From positions 62,001 through 126,000 of the forward strand of contig NZ_NCSU01000003.1 of assembly GCF_002088945.1 (NCBI RefSeq): a stretch of DNA of 64,000 nucleotides. Direction: 5' to 3'. Each line of letters opens with the position of its first letter. The first letter of the stretch is position 1. This document shows positions 1 to 7,573 of the stretch, piece after piece. The notes beneath the pieces are model-generated. The model had not been told where the DNA came from and ran no database searches. It worked only from the letters and a program-made list of their open reading frames with translations. The stretch comes from Henriciella pelagia (GTDB lineage Bacteria > Pseudomonadota > Alphaproteobacteria > Caulobacterales > Hyphomonadaceae). Position numbers and translations under genes: made by a program.

Positions 1-1
1 G

Positions 2-433
2 GCGTCGGGCACGACGCTGCAATTTGATTATGGCGAACTTGCCGGCACCACGGGCACTGTGCCTGGCGGCGTGAGCTTCGGCCTCGTCTGCAACGCGGCA
101 GCCGGCGCGACCGTCGGCGTCTCATCGGCCAATAATGGCTACCTGCTGCGCAATGGCACGGAAACCGGTCCGGGCAACCAGATCCCTTACTCCTTCGACC
201 TCGACAAGGGCGATGATGAGTTCTCCTACGCCCTCGGCACCCGGCCAGAATCGCTGACCAGCGACCGCACCTATCCGATTGCCGGCTCTGCAGAACTGCG
301 CCAGGGCCGCGAAGTCGGTGCCTATATCGTCGTCGATGGCGTCAAGGGCCCGGACTTCCAGGGCGCGCCGACCACGACCGTGTTCGCTGGCGACTATTCC
401 GACATCATCACCCTGTCGCTGACCGCCAACTAG
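2..433 (+). CDS. Spore coat U-like secreted protein, C-terminal part
   Basis: The frame is open from base 2 and the 5' end lies outside the window. The visible part (about 143 residues) starts with a beta-rich stretch LQFDYGEL, followed by GLVCNAAAG, and ends GDYSDIITLSLTAN. The single late cysteine and the closing 'aGdYsDtitlsl' strand are typical of spore coat protein U (SCPU) domains. In proteobacteria these are subunits of chaperone-usher-type fimbriae or secreted adhesins, not spore proteins. The first internal GTG (59) is not a natural start because the domain clearly begins upstream. A strong terminator follows 25 bases after the stop, so this is the last gene of its operon. Family assignment is by pattern only; chaperone and usher genes would be expected further left. 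Confidence 0.6.
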   Translation, partial: ASGTTLQFDYGELAGTTGTVPGGVSFGLVCNAAAGATVGVSSANNGYLLRNGTETGPGNQIPYSFDLDKGDDEFSYALGTRPESLTSDRTYPIAGSAELRQGREVGAYIVVDGVKGPDFQGAPTTTVFAGDYSDIITLSLTAN

Positions 434-457
434 GCGCAGCGGGCAGGACAGGACATG

Positions 458-488
458 GGCCGGTCTCCCTTTGGGGGCCGGCCTTTTT
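458..488 (+). terminator. Rho-independent terminator after the SCPU gene
   Basis: A six-pair GGCCGG/CCGGCC stem (458-463 with 478-483), extended inward by C/G pairs, is followed immediately by five T residues. Confidence 0.8.
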
Positions 489-666
489 CATGCACGCCAG
501 AGGGGCGAGCCCGCTCGCAGCCCCGCCTCATCCGCCCTCTGCAATCGCCTGCAACTTTTGCCGGTGCCGTTGAGTTATGGCATACTGAGAGGGCGCTTCA
601 GCTGTCCGGCGCAGGCCGGTCAACGCTGGCGCTGCTCTGACTTCAGACAGAAATGGAGGCTGACAC

Positions 667-846
667 ATGATGATCAACAAGCTCGAAGACCGAATCTCGC
701 GGACCGATGAACGCATCCACCGCGCGCAGGCCAGCACGGCCAAGCACGACCCGAAGCTCGGCCTGTTCCTGCGGTCGGGCCTGAAAAAGTTCCGCCAGCA
801 GCGTCTTGAAGACCTGCGCAAGCTGATGCGTCAACGCCCGCAATAG
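667..846 (+). CDS. Small basic hypothetical protein (59 aa)
   Basis: A short gene starting ATG ATG and coding for 59 residues (MMINKLEDRI ... LMRQRPQ). It has a clear ribosome binding site, GGAGG, eight bases before the first ATG. The product is rich in K, R, Q and D, is predicted to be mostly helical, and has no signal peptide or membrane segment. I do not recognise a family. It stands alone between the terminator at 458-488 and a palindromic repeat at 872-891. The well-placed RBS and charged, non-random composition argue that it is real. Confidence 0.6.
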   Translation: MMINKLEDRISRTDERIHRAQASTAKHDPKLGLFLRSGLKKFRQQRLEDLRKLMRQRPQ

Positions 847-871
847 GGCAGGCCGCATCCACTCCCCGCTC

Positions 872-891
872 ACCCCGGCGAAGGCCGGGGT
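872..891. repeat. Dispersed palindrome, CCCCGGC-GAAG-GCCGGGG family, copy 1
   Basis: Perfect eight-pair stem (872-879 with 884-891) around a GAAG loop. A 39-base block containing it (864-902) is identical to 2511-2549. Related copies lie at 2573-2592 and 53018-53035. It sits between the small gene and the lipoprotein gene on the other strand and may end transcription from both sides. Confidence 0.8.
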
Positions 892-906
892 CTCGTGCGG
901 CAAGCC

Positions 907-2394
907 TTATTTCACGCTCCAGTTCTTCGGCAGTGGCCCCATGCCTTGCCGGGCACGCATGATATTGATCCGCTCGCGCTGGGTCTTGGCGTAAAACTCC
1001 GCGCTGGGGATCGTCAGGTCATACCATTCATGGAAAGGCCGTGACCGGGTCTTCAGGAAGGTGCGCAAGCCTTCTGCATCCCAGTTATATCCATGCGCAT
1101 TGCCGTTCTGACCATAGTCGAGGATCGCCCTGACATTCGCGTTCCCGAAGTCGATTTCGCTCTCCATCACAAAGTCGACCGTAACTTCATAGGTCCGCCG
1201 GTCGACGCGGATCAGCACGAATTCCGGCCCGTCCGTGGTGTAGGCCTGGGCATAGAACCCATTGCCCCAATAGGCTTCGGCATAGGAGTTGCCATTGCGC
1301 CAGCCAGCATTGTTCATCTCGTAATACCGGTCGACGACGTCGTCCGCCGTAAAGGTCCGCCCGCCGCTCCTGAAGGTCCTCTCCAGGTGGAAGTCGCGGT
1401 TGAGGATGACCGGGTCGCCCATATTCACGCCGAGCCGTTCGGTGACATCCCAGACCGCCCAGAAGTCGCGCACCGTTTTCATCATCCGCTCTGCGCGCGC
1501 AAAGTCCGGTGACGAGCGGCCAATCTCCTGCCCATAGGCGGCAAGCCAGTCTTCGGCCTGCCTGATCTGCTCCAGGCCGGTCGATGTGAAAGCGGAAAAC
1601 TCGAAGGCCGATCTCAGCACCTCGGCGCGGTCCGGATGCACGCCGGACGCAATGCTGAACATGAACATGGCATTGTCGTAATTGTCGTTGCGCCGCCAGA
1701 TCGGCTTCGGTCCCACCACGTCCGGAACACGCGTCGCATTGGTGGTGAAGGCCAGGGCGCAGGACAGGGTGAGTTTCGGGCCTGCGGGCGCTTCACGCAC
1801 CTCGGCCATCACCGCATCCATTCCCGAGCGCTCGGACAGCCGGCCGAGATCACCAGCATACTGCCGGCAGCGGCTGACGTGGCACTCATAGGGTTGGCCC
1901 GCGCACGATGCGAAGATGGGCGATGAGACGGCATATGTAATAAGCTTGGCGCCAACGGCCGAATTGCCCGCGAAATAGGCCTCCCACAGCTGCCTTGACG
2001 GGCTGGAACGGGTCGGCACGTCGCGTGACAGCGCAACGCGAGGCGCGGGCGTCTCATCCGGTGGTGCGGCCGGTTGCCGGCTCGATGCCGGAGCGGCCGC
2101 GGAAGGCGGCGGTGGCAGCTCTCCGGACAGGTCGACCGGAATGCTTTCCGGCGAGGCGCCTTCAGGTGTTGGCGGTCCCTCTGGAACGGCTTCTGCGCGC
2201 CTCTCTGCCTCAAGCGCATTCATCATCTCGAGAAATTCGTCCAGCTCCTCGTCCGCGCCTGCGGACGGCTGGTCCTCAGCCACGCGGGCCTGCGGCACCT
2301 CGCCTTTCGCTTCGGGCTCAACATCGCCGCTGCAGGCCGACAATGCCGCCACACCCAGGCCGGCCAGAGCCGCCCTTGCCAAGAACCCTGTCAT
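907..2394 (-). CDS. Hypothetical lipoprotein (495 aa)
   Basis: The N-terminus MTGFLARAALAGLGVAALSAC is a lipoprotein signal with the lipobox LSAC, so the protein should be anchored in the outer membrane or inner-membrane periplasmic face. A low-complexity region rich in P, E and A (about residues 25-110) leads to a folded domain with several cysteines (FASCAGQPYECHVSRC) and a W/Y-rich C-terminal half. I recognise no family. The start was chosen at 2394 because GGGGG lies six bases upstream; ATG at 2400 is directly against that site, and the longer frame reaching 2520 runs through a palindromic repeat. It is followed by no co-directional neighbour. Confidence 0.7.
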   Translation of the reverse strand: MTGFLARAALAGLGVAALSACSGDVEPEAKGEVPQARVAEDQPSAGADEELDEFLEMMNALEAERRAEAVPEGPPTPEGASPESIPVDLSGELPPPPSAAAPASSRQPAAPPDETPAPRVALSRDVPTRSSPSRQLWEAYFAGNSAVGAKLITYAVSSPIFASCAGQPYECHVSRCRQYAGDLGRLSERSGMDAVMAEVREAPAGPKLTLSCALAFTTNATRVPDVVGPKPIWRRNDNYDNAMFMFSIASGVHPDRAEVLRSAFEFSAFTSTGLEQIRQAEDWLAAYGQEIGRSSPDFARAERMMKTVRDFWAVWDVTERLGVNMGDPVILNRDFHLERTFRSGGRTFTADDVVDRYYEMNNAGWRNGNSYAEAYWGNGFYAQAYTTDGPEFVLIRVDRRTYEVTVDFVMESEIDFGNANVRAILDYGQNGNAHGYNWDAEGLRTFLKTRSRPFHEWYDLTIPSAEFYAKTQRERINIMRARQGMGPLPKNWSVK

Positions 2395-2510
2395 CAACAT
2401 CCCCCGCGTCCACACAGCATCGACCCTAGCAAAGGCGATGCATCCGGACAAATCGCGAACCTGCGCGCAAGGGTAGGGGCGCGGTGGGCATACTGGAGAG
2501 ACCCCAATAT

Positions 2511-2592
2511 CCCCGCTCACCCCGGCGAAGGCCGGGGTCTCGTGCGGCAGGCCTCATACCCATCAGCCCGAGATCCCGGCCTTCGCCGGGAT
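2511..2592. repeat. Pair of facing GC palindromes (CCCCGGC family copies 2 and 3)
   Basis: Copy 2 (stem 2519-2526 with 2531-2538) lies in a block identical over 39 bases to 864-902. Copy 3 (2573-2580 with 2585-2592) has the same core in inverted orientation with loop CTTC. Together they occupy the upstream flank of the lipoprotein gene that starts at 2394. Confidence 0.75.
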
Positions 2593-2618
2593 GAGCGGTT
2601 TCCTGCGACCTCTCAAAA

Positions 2619-2674
2619 GGCCTCATGGTGAGCGAAGCCTGTGCCCGCGAAGGCGGGTATCGAACCACGAGGCC
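2619..2674. repeat. Dispersed CATGGTGAGC / TCGAACCA repeat, degenerate copy
   Basis: GGCCTCATGGT (2619-2629) pairs, with one mismatch, with ACCACGAGGCC (2664-2674). The CATGGTGAGCGAAG and TCGAACCA half-sites are those of the better copies at 12090, 38090, 51144 and 52310. The middle carries an additional CCCGCGAAGGCGGG palindrome. Confidence 0.6.
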
Positions 2675-2712
2675 GACGCGGTCACGTTTTGAAGTTTTGC
2701 AGAGTACTTTCG

Positions 2713-2893
2713 GGCCTAATGGCAGACCCTGCCATTCGGCCACAGCCAGCCTCTTTCGATCTGTTTCAGGCGGTCAAGGGCTTCGGAGACGGTCGCGCAG
2801 CGATCATTCGATCCGGTGGATCGAATGAAGTCGCAGAAGGCTGCGGCAGCAGCCGCGGCTTACCTTGACCGCCTGAAACAGATCGGACACCGC
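2713..2893 (-). repeat. Structured dispersed element, copy A
   Basis: Read on the minus strand this element has four parts: a conserved GCGGTGTCCGATC (2893-2881), a perfect 22-base inverted repeat (2863-2884 with 2758-2779) around an 83-base loop, a conserved GATCGAAAGAGGCTGGCT tract, and a terminal hairpin (2729-2741 with 2713-2725, one mismatch, three-base loop). The loop holds its own ten-pair hairpin (2805-2814 with 2818-2827) closed by GGT. Copy B is at 53199-53321. It begins about 50 bases downstream of the AT-rich membrane-protein gene on the same strand. No coding role is evident. Confidence 0.7.
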
Positions 2894-2941
2894 GTGCAAC
2901 GAGTTGGCTCGGTTCGAGATCAAACGTTGAAATGATCGAAT

Positions 2942-3868
2942 TCACTTCGACTGTGCGCCTACGGGCCGCTTTTGATCATCGGAGTTCCACGTAATATTCT
3001 CGTAGCCAACGAGTTCGCCTCCTCCAAAGCCCCACATTTTATGTGGATCGCCATATAGGGAGTAATTCTGTAAGCGCACTCCGGGAATTGGCGTCTCTTT
3101 TGCCATCAGTCGGGTGATCGTTGACATAACAGTGTCTTCATCGTCGTTACCTGAGTACTGAATAACACCGACGATGATAGCGGTTCTTTGATTTGAAACG
3201 TCAATTTCCGCGTCCTCTGGTTCATCGGCTTCTCCATACGAAATAGCCAGATAACCTTGTCGCTTTTCATCGATAAAGTTGAGATTAATCAAAGTCCTGC
3301 ACAGGTGAACTGCTCGACTGTGGGAAAGCGTTTCATTTGATTGAAGCTGGTTTTGCTCGGAGGAGGCTAAGCCAACGCACAAAACATCCAGGGCTTTGGA
3401 GATACTGGCCTTGAGATATTTTTGGTCCAGCGCCTTTTCTATTCCAATGCCGGAACCAACGATCGTATCGAATTTGGCATCGGAACCCACGGCCCAAGTT
3501 TTGTCTTGAACAAAAACCGTCCATTCGAACCGGGTCTGGGAAGTCTCGTGGACACGCGCTACTCCGAAAGTAATTGAGCCATCGGCGTTTTGTGGCTTCC
3601 GCTTTAGTTGAGTGATTATGTGGACTTCACCTTCCGTCGAGATTGATCGAGTGCGAAAGACTTCTTGAAAACCTTCAACTTCATTTGCCGACAATATCTT
3701 TTCTTGTGGGGTTAGGGCGGGCGTATTCTGAACCCGAGTTTCAAGAATTGTCCAAACTAGCGCAATGGCAAGCCCGGGTAATACCACGATCCAAATTGCT
3801 TGCAGCAACAATGGGAAGTCGAGGAATCCACGCACAAGGTTTACAAAAAAATTCCAGACCATCGTCAT
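2942..3868 (-). CDS. AT-rich hypothetical membrane-anchored protein (308 aa)
   Basis: One strong hydrophobic segment near the N-terminus (about residues 17-40, LLLQAIWIVVLPGLAIALVW) is followed by a soluble domain of roughly 260 residues with mixed alpha/beta character. This predicts a single-span protein with a large cytoplasmic or periplasmic part. I recognise no family. The gene is visibly richer in A and T than its neighbours and uses codons such as ATA, TTA and AGG that are rare elsewhere here, which suggests recent transfer. The start was set at ATG 3868, with GGGGCGG seven bases upstream; ATG 3862 and a TTG at 3889 are alternatives. Its 3' side carries structured repeat copy A. A second AT-rich membrane gene (53355-54155) lies beside copy B. 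Confidence 0.65.
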   Translation of the reverse strand: MTMVWNFFVNLVRGFLDFPLLLQAIWIVVLPGLAIALVWTILETRVQNTPALTPQEKILSANEVEGFQEVFRTRSISTEGEVHIITQLKRKPQNADGSITFGVARVHETSQTRFEWTVFVQDKTWAVGSDAKFDTIVGSGIGIEKALDQKYLKASISKALDVLCVGLASSEQNQLQSNETLSHSRAVHLCRTLINLNFIDEKRQGYLAISYGEADEPEDAEIDVSNQRTAIIVGVIQYSGNDDEDTVMSTITRLMAKETPIPGVRLQNYSLYGDPHKMWGFGGGELVGYENITWNSDDQKRPVGAQSK

Positions 3869-4029
3869 CGTTGTACCGCCCCGCCCCAAATGCTGAATCT
3901 ATTTTGAGTGGGTTTATTACTTCAATTCACTCAAACTCGCGAACGGAGAGGTTTAGAAACCAAGCGGGCTGTCGATGTTGAAAGCTCAATCCATCCCACA
4001 CCCCCGCGCCCCGGTGCATACTCCTCGTC

Positions 4030-4791
4030 ATGGAACAGGTCTGGAAAGAGCGGGCGCTGGCGGCGGCCGGGCGGGGATGGGAGGCGATGGAGCGCTTCCT
4101 CGCCGCCCTGTTCACCCTGTCCTCAGCCGAGCGTGCGCCGCGCCTTGAGCGGGGCGACCTCATCGCGCGCGGCCTGAAGCGCGCGATCCAGGCAAAGCTG
4201 CGCATCGCGGAATCCCTGGCCCGCCGGCTCATCCTTGCGCTGGCGCTCGATATGGGGGCGAGGGCCTCTGATCCGCAGGGGCCTGCAAAGGCAGGCCCCC
4301 ATGGTGCGATCAATGGACTGGAGGGTCCCTGGACACCTGCCTGCGCAGGTGTCGGCGAAGAGGGGGAGAGGCCGGAGAATAAACCGCTTCATGCCGAGCC
4401 GCACCGAGCCCCCAAGCCGCGCCCGTTCCGCCTCTTCGAACATGTCTACACGCTGGCTGACATTATGGGGTCAGCGCCGCTGCCGGAGCGGGCCGCGCGC
4501 CAGGAAACGCCGCGCCTGCCGGAGGCAGAGCTTGTCCCCGCACACCGTCTCAAGGCCCGCCTCGATGCCTTCAGGCAGGCCATCGCCCATCCCGAAGCGA
4601 CCGCGCAGCGGCTGATCGCAGAGCTGGGGCGCGGGCGTCATGCCGGAAAGCTGCACAATCTGAAGCTTGGCCGCGCGCCGGGCCTGTCATGGCAGACCGA
4701 CCCGCTGGAGCGCGAACCTGTCAGCTGGCTCGGTCAGTGCGTGATGCGCTGGGCGGTCGAGCGGTTTCATGCCCCGCCTGCGCCCGGCTAG
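4030..4791 (+). CDS. Hypothetical protein with in-frame palindromic insertions (253 aa)
   Basis: The predicted product has an N-terminal helical region rich in A, R and L (residues 1-80) and a C-terminal conserved-looking part (about 130-250, FRLFEHVYTLADIMG ... WLGQCVMRWAVERF). It looks like an alphaproteobacterial protein of unknown function; no catalytic motif is visible. Between them, residues about 83-115 are encoded by two GC palindromes (4277-4303 and 4331-4352), giving text such as GPAKAGPHG and WTPACAGVGEE, which resembles translated intergenic repeats, not ordinary protein. The two conserved-looking blocks flank the insertion in the same frame, so the gene appears intact. Alone on this strand, it is followed by a convergent membrane-protein gene. 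Confidence 0.7.
   Translation: MEQVWKERALAAAGRGWEAMERFLAALFTLSSAERAPRLERGDLIARGLKRAIQAKLRIAESLARRLILALALDMGARASDPQGPAKAGPHGAINGLEGPWTPACAGVGEEGERPENKPLHAEPHRAPKPRPFRLFEHVYTLADIMGSAPLPERAARQETPRLPEAELVPAHRLKARLDAFRQAIAHPEATAQRLIAELGRGRHAGKLHNLKLGRAPGLSWQTDPLEREPVSWLGQCVMRWAVERFHAPPAPG
4277..4352. repeat. Two palindromes inserted in frame inside a CDS
   Basis: GGGGCCTGC-AAAG-GCAGGCCCC (4277-4299) and GACACCTGC-CTGC-GCAGGTGTC (4331-4352) are perfect stems within the coding region of the 4030-4791 gene. They are of the same general type as the intergenic GC palindromes in this window. Confidence 0.65.
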
Positions 4792-4866
4792 GGCGGACTT
4801 CGATGAAAATTCAGGGAGTGCCTCGCGAAAGCGGGGCCGCATGTGCTGGGCCTTTGGGGCGCTGGC

Positions 4867-5169
4867 CTATTCGACCGTCCAGCCGCGGGCCGTGCGGTGT
4901 GCGTCCAGCGTGATGCCATCGCCAGGGCCCTGCTGCGTCTCGCCCGGCTGGCTTGCGGCCTTCGGGCGCGCGCCGGTGAGGCGCAGGAGCACGGCAATCG
5001 CCGCGATGACAAGGCCGACAGCGGCGGTCACGACGGCAATCACGCCCGCCATGAAGATGATGACAAGCGCCATGACACCGCGAAGCCCCCAGCGGGCCGC
5101 CTCGCGCAATCCATTGCCGATGCGGGCCAGTATGGCCTCAAACGATACGCCTGTGCGTGCTGCTGTCAT
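4867..5169 (-). CDS. Small integral membrane protein (100 aa)
   Basis: After an amphipathic N-terminus (residues 1-27) comes one long or two closely packed hydrophobic segments (about 30-64, VMALVIIFMAGVIAVVTAAVGLVIAAIAVLL in outline), then a polar tail. No family recognised. An excellent ribosome binding site, GGAGG, sits seven bases before the ATG. It is convergent with the 4030-4791 gene and lies downstream of the TerB/J-domain gene on the same strand, about 70 bases apart, so the two may be co-transcribed. Confidence 0.65.
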   Translation of the reverse strand: MTAARTGVSFEAILARIGNGLREAARWGLRGVMALVIIFMAGVIAVVTAAVGLVIAAIAVLLRLTGARPKAASQPGETQQGPGDGITLDAHRTARGWTVE

Positions 5170-5238
5170 GTCTTTGCCTCCAGACCTTCAAGATGAGGGC
5201 AGGCGGGGGCTGCGTCAATCGCTTTGGGAGAAAGACCT

Positions 5239-5940
5239 TCAGTTGGTCGCAATCAGGCCGCGTTCTGCCCGGATTCTGGCATAGGCGCCGGTAATCGCGG
5301 CGGCCTTGTCATGCGCGGCGATCTCGAACTCGCGCGGGGCGCCATTGCCGACGACCCGGTCGGGGTGGTTGTCCGCCATCAGCCGGCGATAGGCCTGGCG
5401 GATCACGTCGAAGGCCGCGTCATGAGAGACGCCGAGGATGTGGTACGGGTCATCCCGGTCCGGGCCGAGATGGCTGGCACGGATCCGGCGGAAGGTCGCT
5501 TCGTCGAAACCGAAATTGCTGGCGACGGTCCTGAGGTAATCCATCTCGTCCTGGGTGACGGCACCGTCCGCCCCGGCGATCATGAACAGGCCGTCCAGCA
5601 CGCCTTCGAGCAGGCAGGGCCGGTCAGAGTAGCGCCGGCCGATCTTGCGGGCATAGGCTTCATAGCCGCGCACCGTCTGCTGCGCGATGGAGAAGACCCG
5701 GCGGACATTGTTCGCGTCTTCCGGTGCGGCGCGGAAGATGCGGGAGAACATCATGACTTCATTGTCACTCACCCGGCCATCGGCCGCCGCCATCTTGGCC
5801 GAGAGGCCGATCACCGCCGCGGTGAAGCCGACATCGTTCGGGTCCGGCTCGCAGCCGCCATCGCACGGTGCCGGCTCGTCGGGTCCGTCACTGTCGAAGA
5901 GGCGCTTTCCGCCTTCGATCATCATCTGCCAGAGGCTCAT
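5239..5940 (-). CDS. DjlA-like protein: TerB domain plus J-domain (233 aa)
   Basis: The central region (about residues 40-150, AAVIGLSAKMAAADGRVSDNE ... MIAGADGAVTQDEMDYL) is an all-helical TerB-type domain with the acidic repeats typical of the family. The C-terminus is a J-domain starting DPYHILGVS and carrying the HPD motif (NHPDR), which stimulates DnaK ATP hydrolysis. This domain order matches DjlA co-chaperones, but there is no N-terminal membrane segment, so the protein should be cytoplasmic. A short cysteine pair near residue 27-31 is unusual. The RBS is weak; the start is the first ATG. Neighbours do not suggest a client. Confidence 0.85.
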   Translation of the reverse strand: MSLWQMMIEGGKRLFDSDGPDEPAPCDGGCEPDPNDVGFTAAVIGLSAKMAAADGRVSDNEVMMFSRIFRAAPEDANNVRRVFSIAQQTVRGYEAYARKIGRRYSDRPCLLEGVLDGLFMIAGADGAVTQDEMDYLRTVASNFGFDEATFRRIRASHLGPDRDDPYHILGVSHDAAFDVIRQAYRRLMADNHPDRVVGNGAPREFEIAAHDKAAAITGAYARIRAERGLIATN

Positions 5941-6038
5941 ATGGTCAGACTATACAGGGCTTTGCGATCAAAATCAGTCCGCAACGATAAACTGTTTGGA
6001 CAGCTACGCTCACGAATCGGTGAGCGGCGTGCAGCATG

Positions 6039-6917
6039 TCAGGGGTCTGCCTTGTTACCTGCCGCGACGGCATTTTTCAACTCGGCAATCTCTTCGCGCA
6101 GGGATTTCAGGAGCTCCATCATCTCGTCGCGCTCCTCCTCGGCCTGCTGCACATCCTCCTCGATCTCGTCGATCAGCTCCTCTGTCGCCGCCTTCTGCTC
6201 GGCCGCCAGCGCCTCCACGATGAGAGCGATGAACAGGTTGAGGACGGCAAAGCTCGCAATGAAGATGAAGGTCAGGAAGAAGAAGGGCGAATAGGGGTGC
6301 CCGTCATCAATCACCTTCTGCACCACCTCGAAGCGCCAGCCATCCATGGTCATCACCTGGAACAGCGCGAAGGCAGAGCTCGGCAGGTCACCGAAAAGCT
6401 GGGCGACTTCCGGATTGTCGGTATCGCCATACATATTGGTCGCCATGACCGCATAGACATAGGTCAGCAGCGCCAGCACCGCGACGATCGCCCCCATGCC
6501 CGGCAGGGCCTTGAACAGCGCTTCGGTGATCCGGCGCATCATCGGCACGACATGCAGCAGGCGCAGGACGCGCAGGACCCGCATCGCCCGCAGCACCGAG
6601 AAGCTCTCTCCGCCGGGCACCAGCGAGATGCCGACGACAATGAAGTCGAACCAGTTCCACCCCTGCTTGAAGAATTGCTGGCGATAGACGATCAGCTTCA
6701 GCCCGATCTCGAAGGCAAAGGCGAATGTGATCCCCCGGTCCATCATCTCCAGCGCGGACACCGTGCCCGGCGAGAGGGAGTCCGAATAGGTCAGAATACC
6801 GAGAATGGCGGCATTGATGATGATCAGGCCGGTGATGAAGTTGCGGAACCAGATCGCCTCAATGGCCGCTTCCAGCGGTGAGTTGCTGGTCGTCTCGTCG
6901 AGCGTTGCGCGTTTCAT
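6039..6917 (-). CDS. Voltage-gated cation channel, NaChBac/BacNav-like (292 aa)
   Basis: Six membrane segments typical of a single-domain ion_trans channel that would assemble as a homotetramer in the inner membrane. The S4 voltage sensor is plain: LRAMRVLRVLRLLHVVPMMRR (residues 109-129) has arginines at every third position. The pore loop reads FQVMTMDGWRF with the filter T190-M-D-G-W194, where sodium-selective homologues have TLESW. After S6 the C-terminal tail (about 245-285) is an acidic heptad coiled coil that holds tetramers together in this family. Length is normal (about 270-290). RBS GGAG is eight bases upstream. The aspartate and glycine in the filter make calcium permeability possible; this is inference. 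Confidence 0.88.
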   Translation of the reverse strand: MKRATLDETTSNSPLEAAIEAIWFRNFITGLIIINAAILGILTYSDSLSPGTVSALEMMDRGITFAFAFEIGLKLIVYRQQFFKQGWNWFDFIVVGISLVPGGESFSVLRAMRVLRVLRLLHVVPMMRRITEALFKALPGMGAIVAVLALLTYVYAVMATNMYGDTDNPEVAQLFGDLPSSAFALFQVMTMDGWRFEVVQKVIDDGHPYSPFFFLTFIFIASFAVLNLFIALIVEALAAEQKAATEELIDEIEEDVQQAEEERDEMMELLKSLREEIAELKNAVAAGNKADP

Positions 6918-6980
6918 GGCTCACTCCGTCCCCGTCTCAGGTCTCCTGACCCCCGTCTCTTAACTGCAGCCGCGCGCGGA

Positions 6981-7451
6981 TCAATCAGCTGAAGTCGTCG
7001 TGTCGCTGATTATCTTCCATTCGCCCTCAATCTTGCGCAGGACGAGGGTGAACAGGCCCGATGGCGCATCACTTTCGCGCGTCAGCAACCAGCGGCCATG
7101 CACCACGGCCGCATCCGAAGCGAGCGGCACCACTTCCAGCTCGTCAAAGCTGAGCGTGCCCATCAGATCGCGGTCCGAGTATCGCGCCTTGTATCGGTCC
7201 AGCGTCTGCCGATAGCCGCGCGTCACCGTGCCGCCCGACGCAAAGCGCAGCTCCGGCGAGACCCAGTAGCCATGCATGAAGCCGTCAATGTCGCCCGCAT
7301 TCCAGGCTGCATCCTGCGCCGCCAGCAGAGAGCGGATCGCCGCATCATCAGCGCTGGAAAATCCGACAGGCGACTGCGGCGGTGTAGTATGCGTGCATGC
7401 TGTGAAGACAAGACTGGACGACAAAAGGGCCGCAGTGAGCAGATGGCGCAT
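6981..7451 (-). CDS. Lipoprotein with SnoaL/DUF4440-type NTF2-like fold (156 aa)
   Basis: The N-terminus MRHLLTAALLSSSLVFTAC is a lipoprotein signal (lipobox FTAC). The rest, from about residue 33, follows the NTF2-like pattern of DUF4440: a helix with AWNAGDIDGFMHGYW, then alternating strands ending GLFTLVLRKIEGEWKIISDTT. Members are small binding or catalytic cone folds; the substrate cannot be told. RBS GGAG lies nine bases before ATG. It follows the channel gene's promoter side on the same strand but with its own upstream region, so it is probably a single gene. Confidence 0.8.
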   Translation of the reverse strand: MRHLLTAALLSSSLVFTACTHTTPPQSPVGFSSADDAAIRSLLAAQDAAWNAGDIDGFMHGYWVSPELRFASGGTVTRGYRQTLDRYKARYSDRDLMGTLSFDELEVVPLASDAAVVHGRWLLTRESDAPSGLFTLVLRKIEGEWKIISDTTTSAD

Positions 7452-7573
7452 CCTGATATTCTCCGTTTCAGCCAGCGCAGTCTAGTGCTTGCAGCGCAAT
7501 TGAAAACCGGGCTTTGGGTTTGCCGCCTGACCCGCTAGACAGGTCACACTGAGGCCCGGGAGGCAGATTTCTT

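Noticed and set aside
455-640. Short open frames between the SCPU gene and the small gene at 667
   Set aside because: They run through the terminator and have no RBS; composition is arbitrary.
2757-2886. Integron attC-like site
   Set aside because: The long inverted repeat suggested attC, but the R'/R'' core boxes (GTTRRRY and RYYYAAC) are not found at the proper places and no integrase or cassette array is present.
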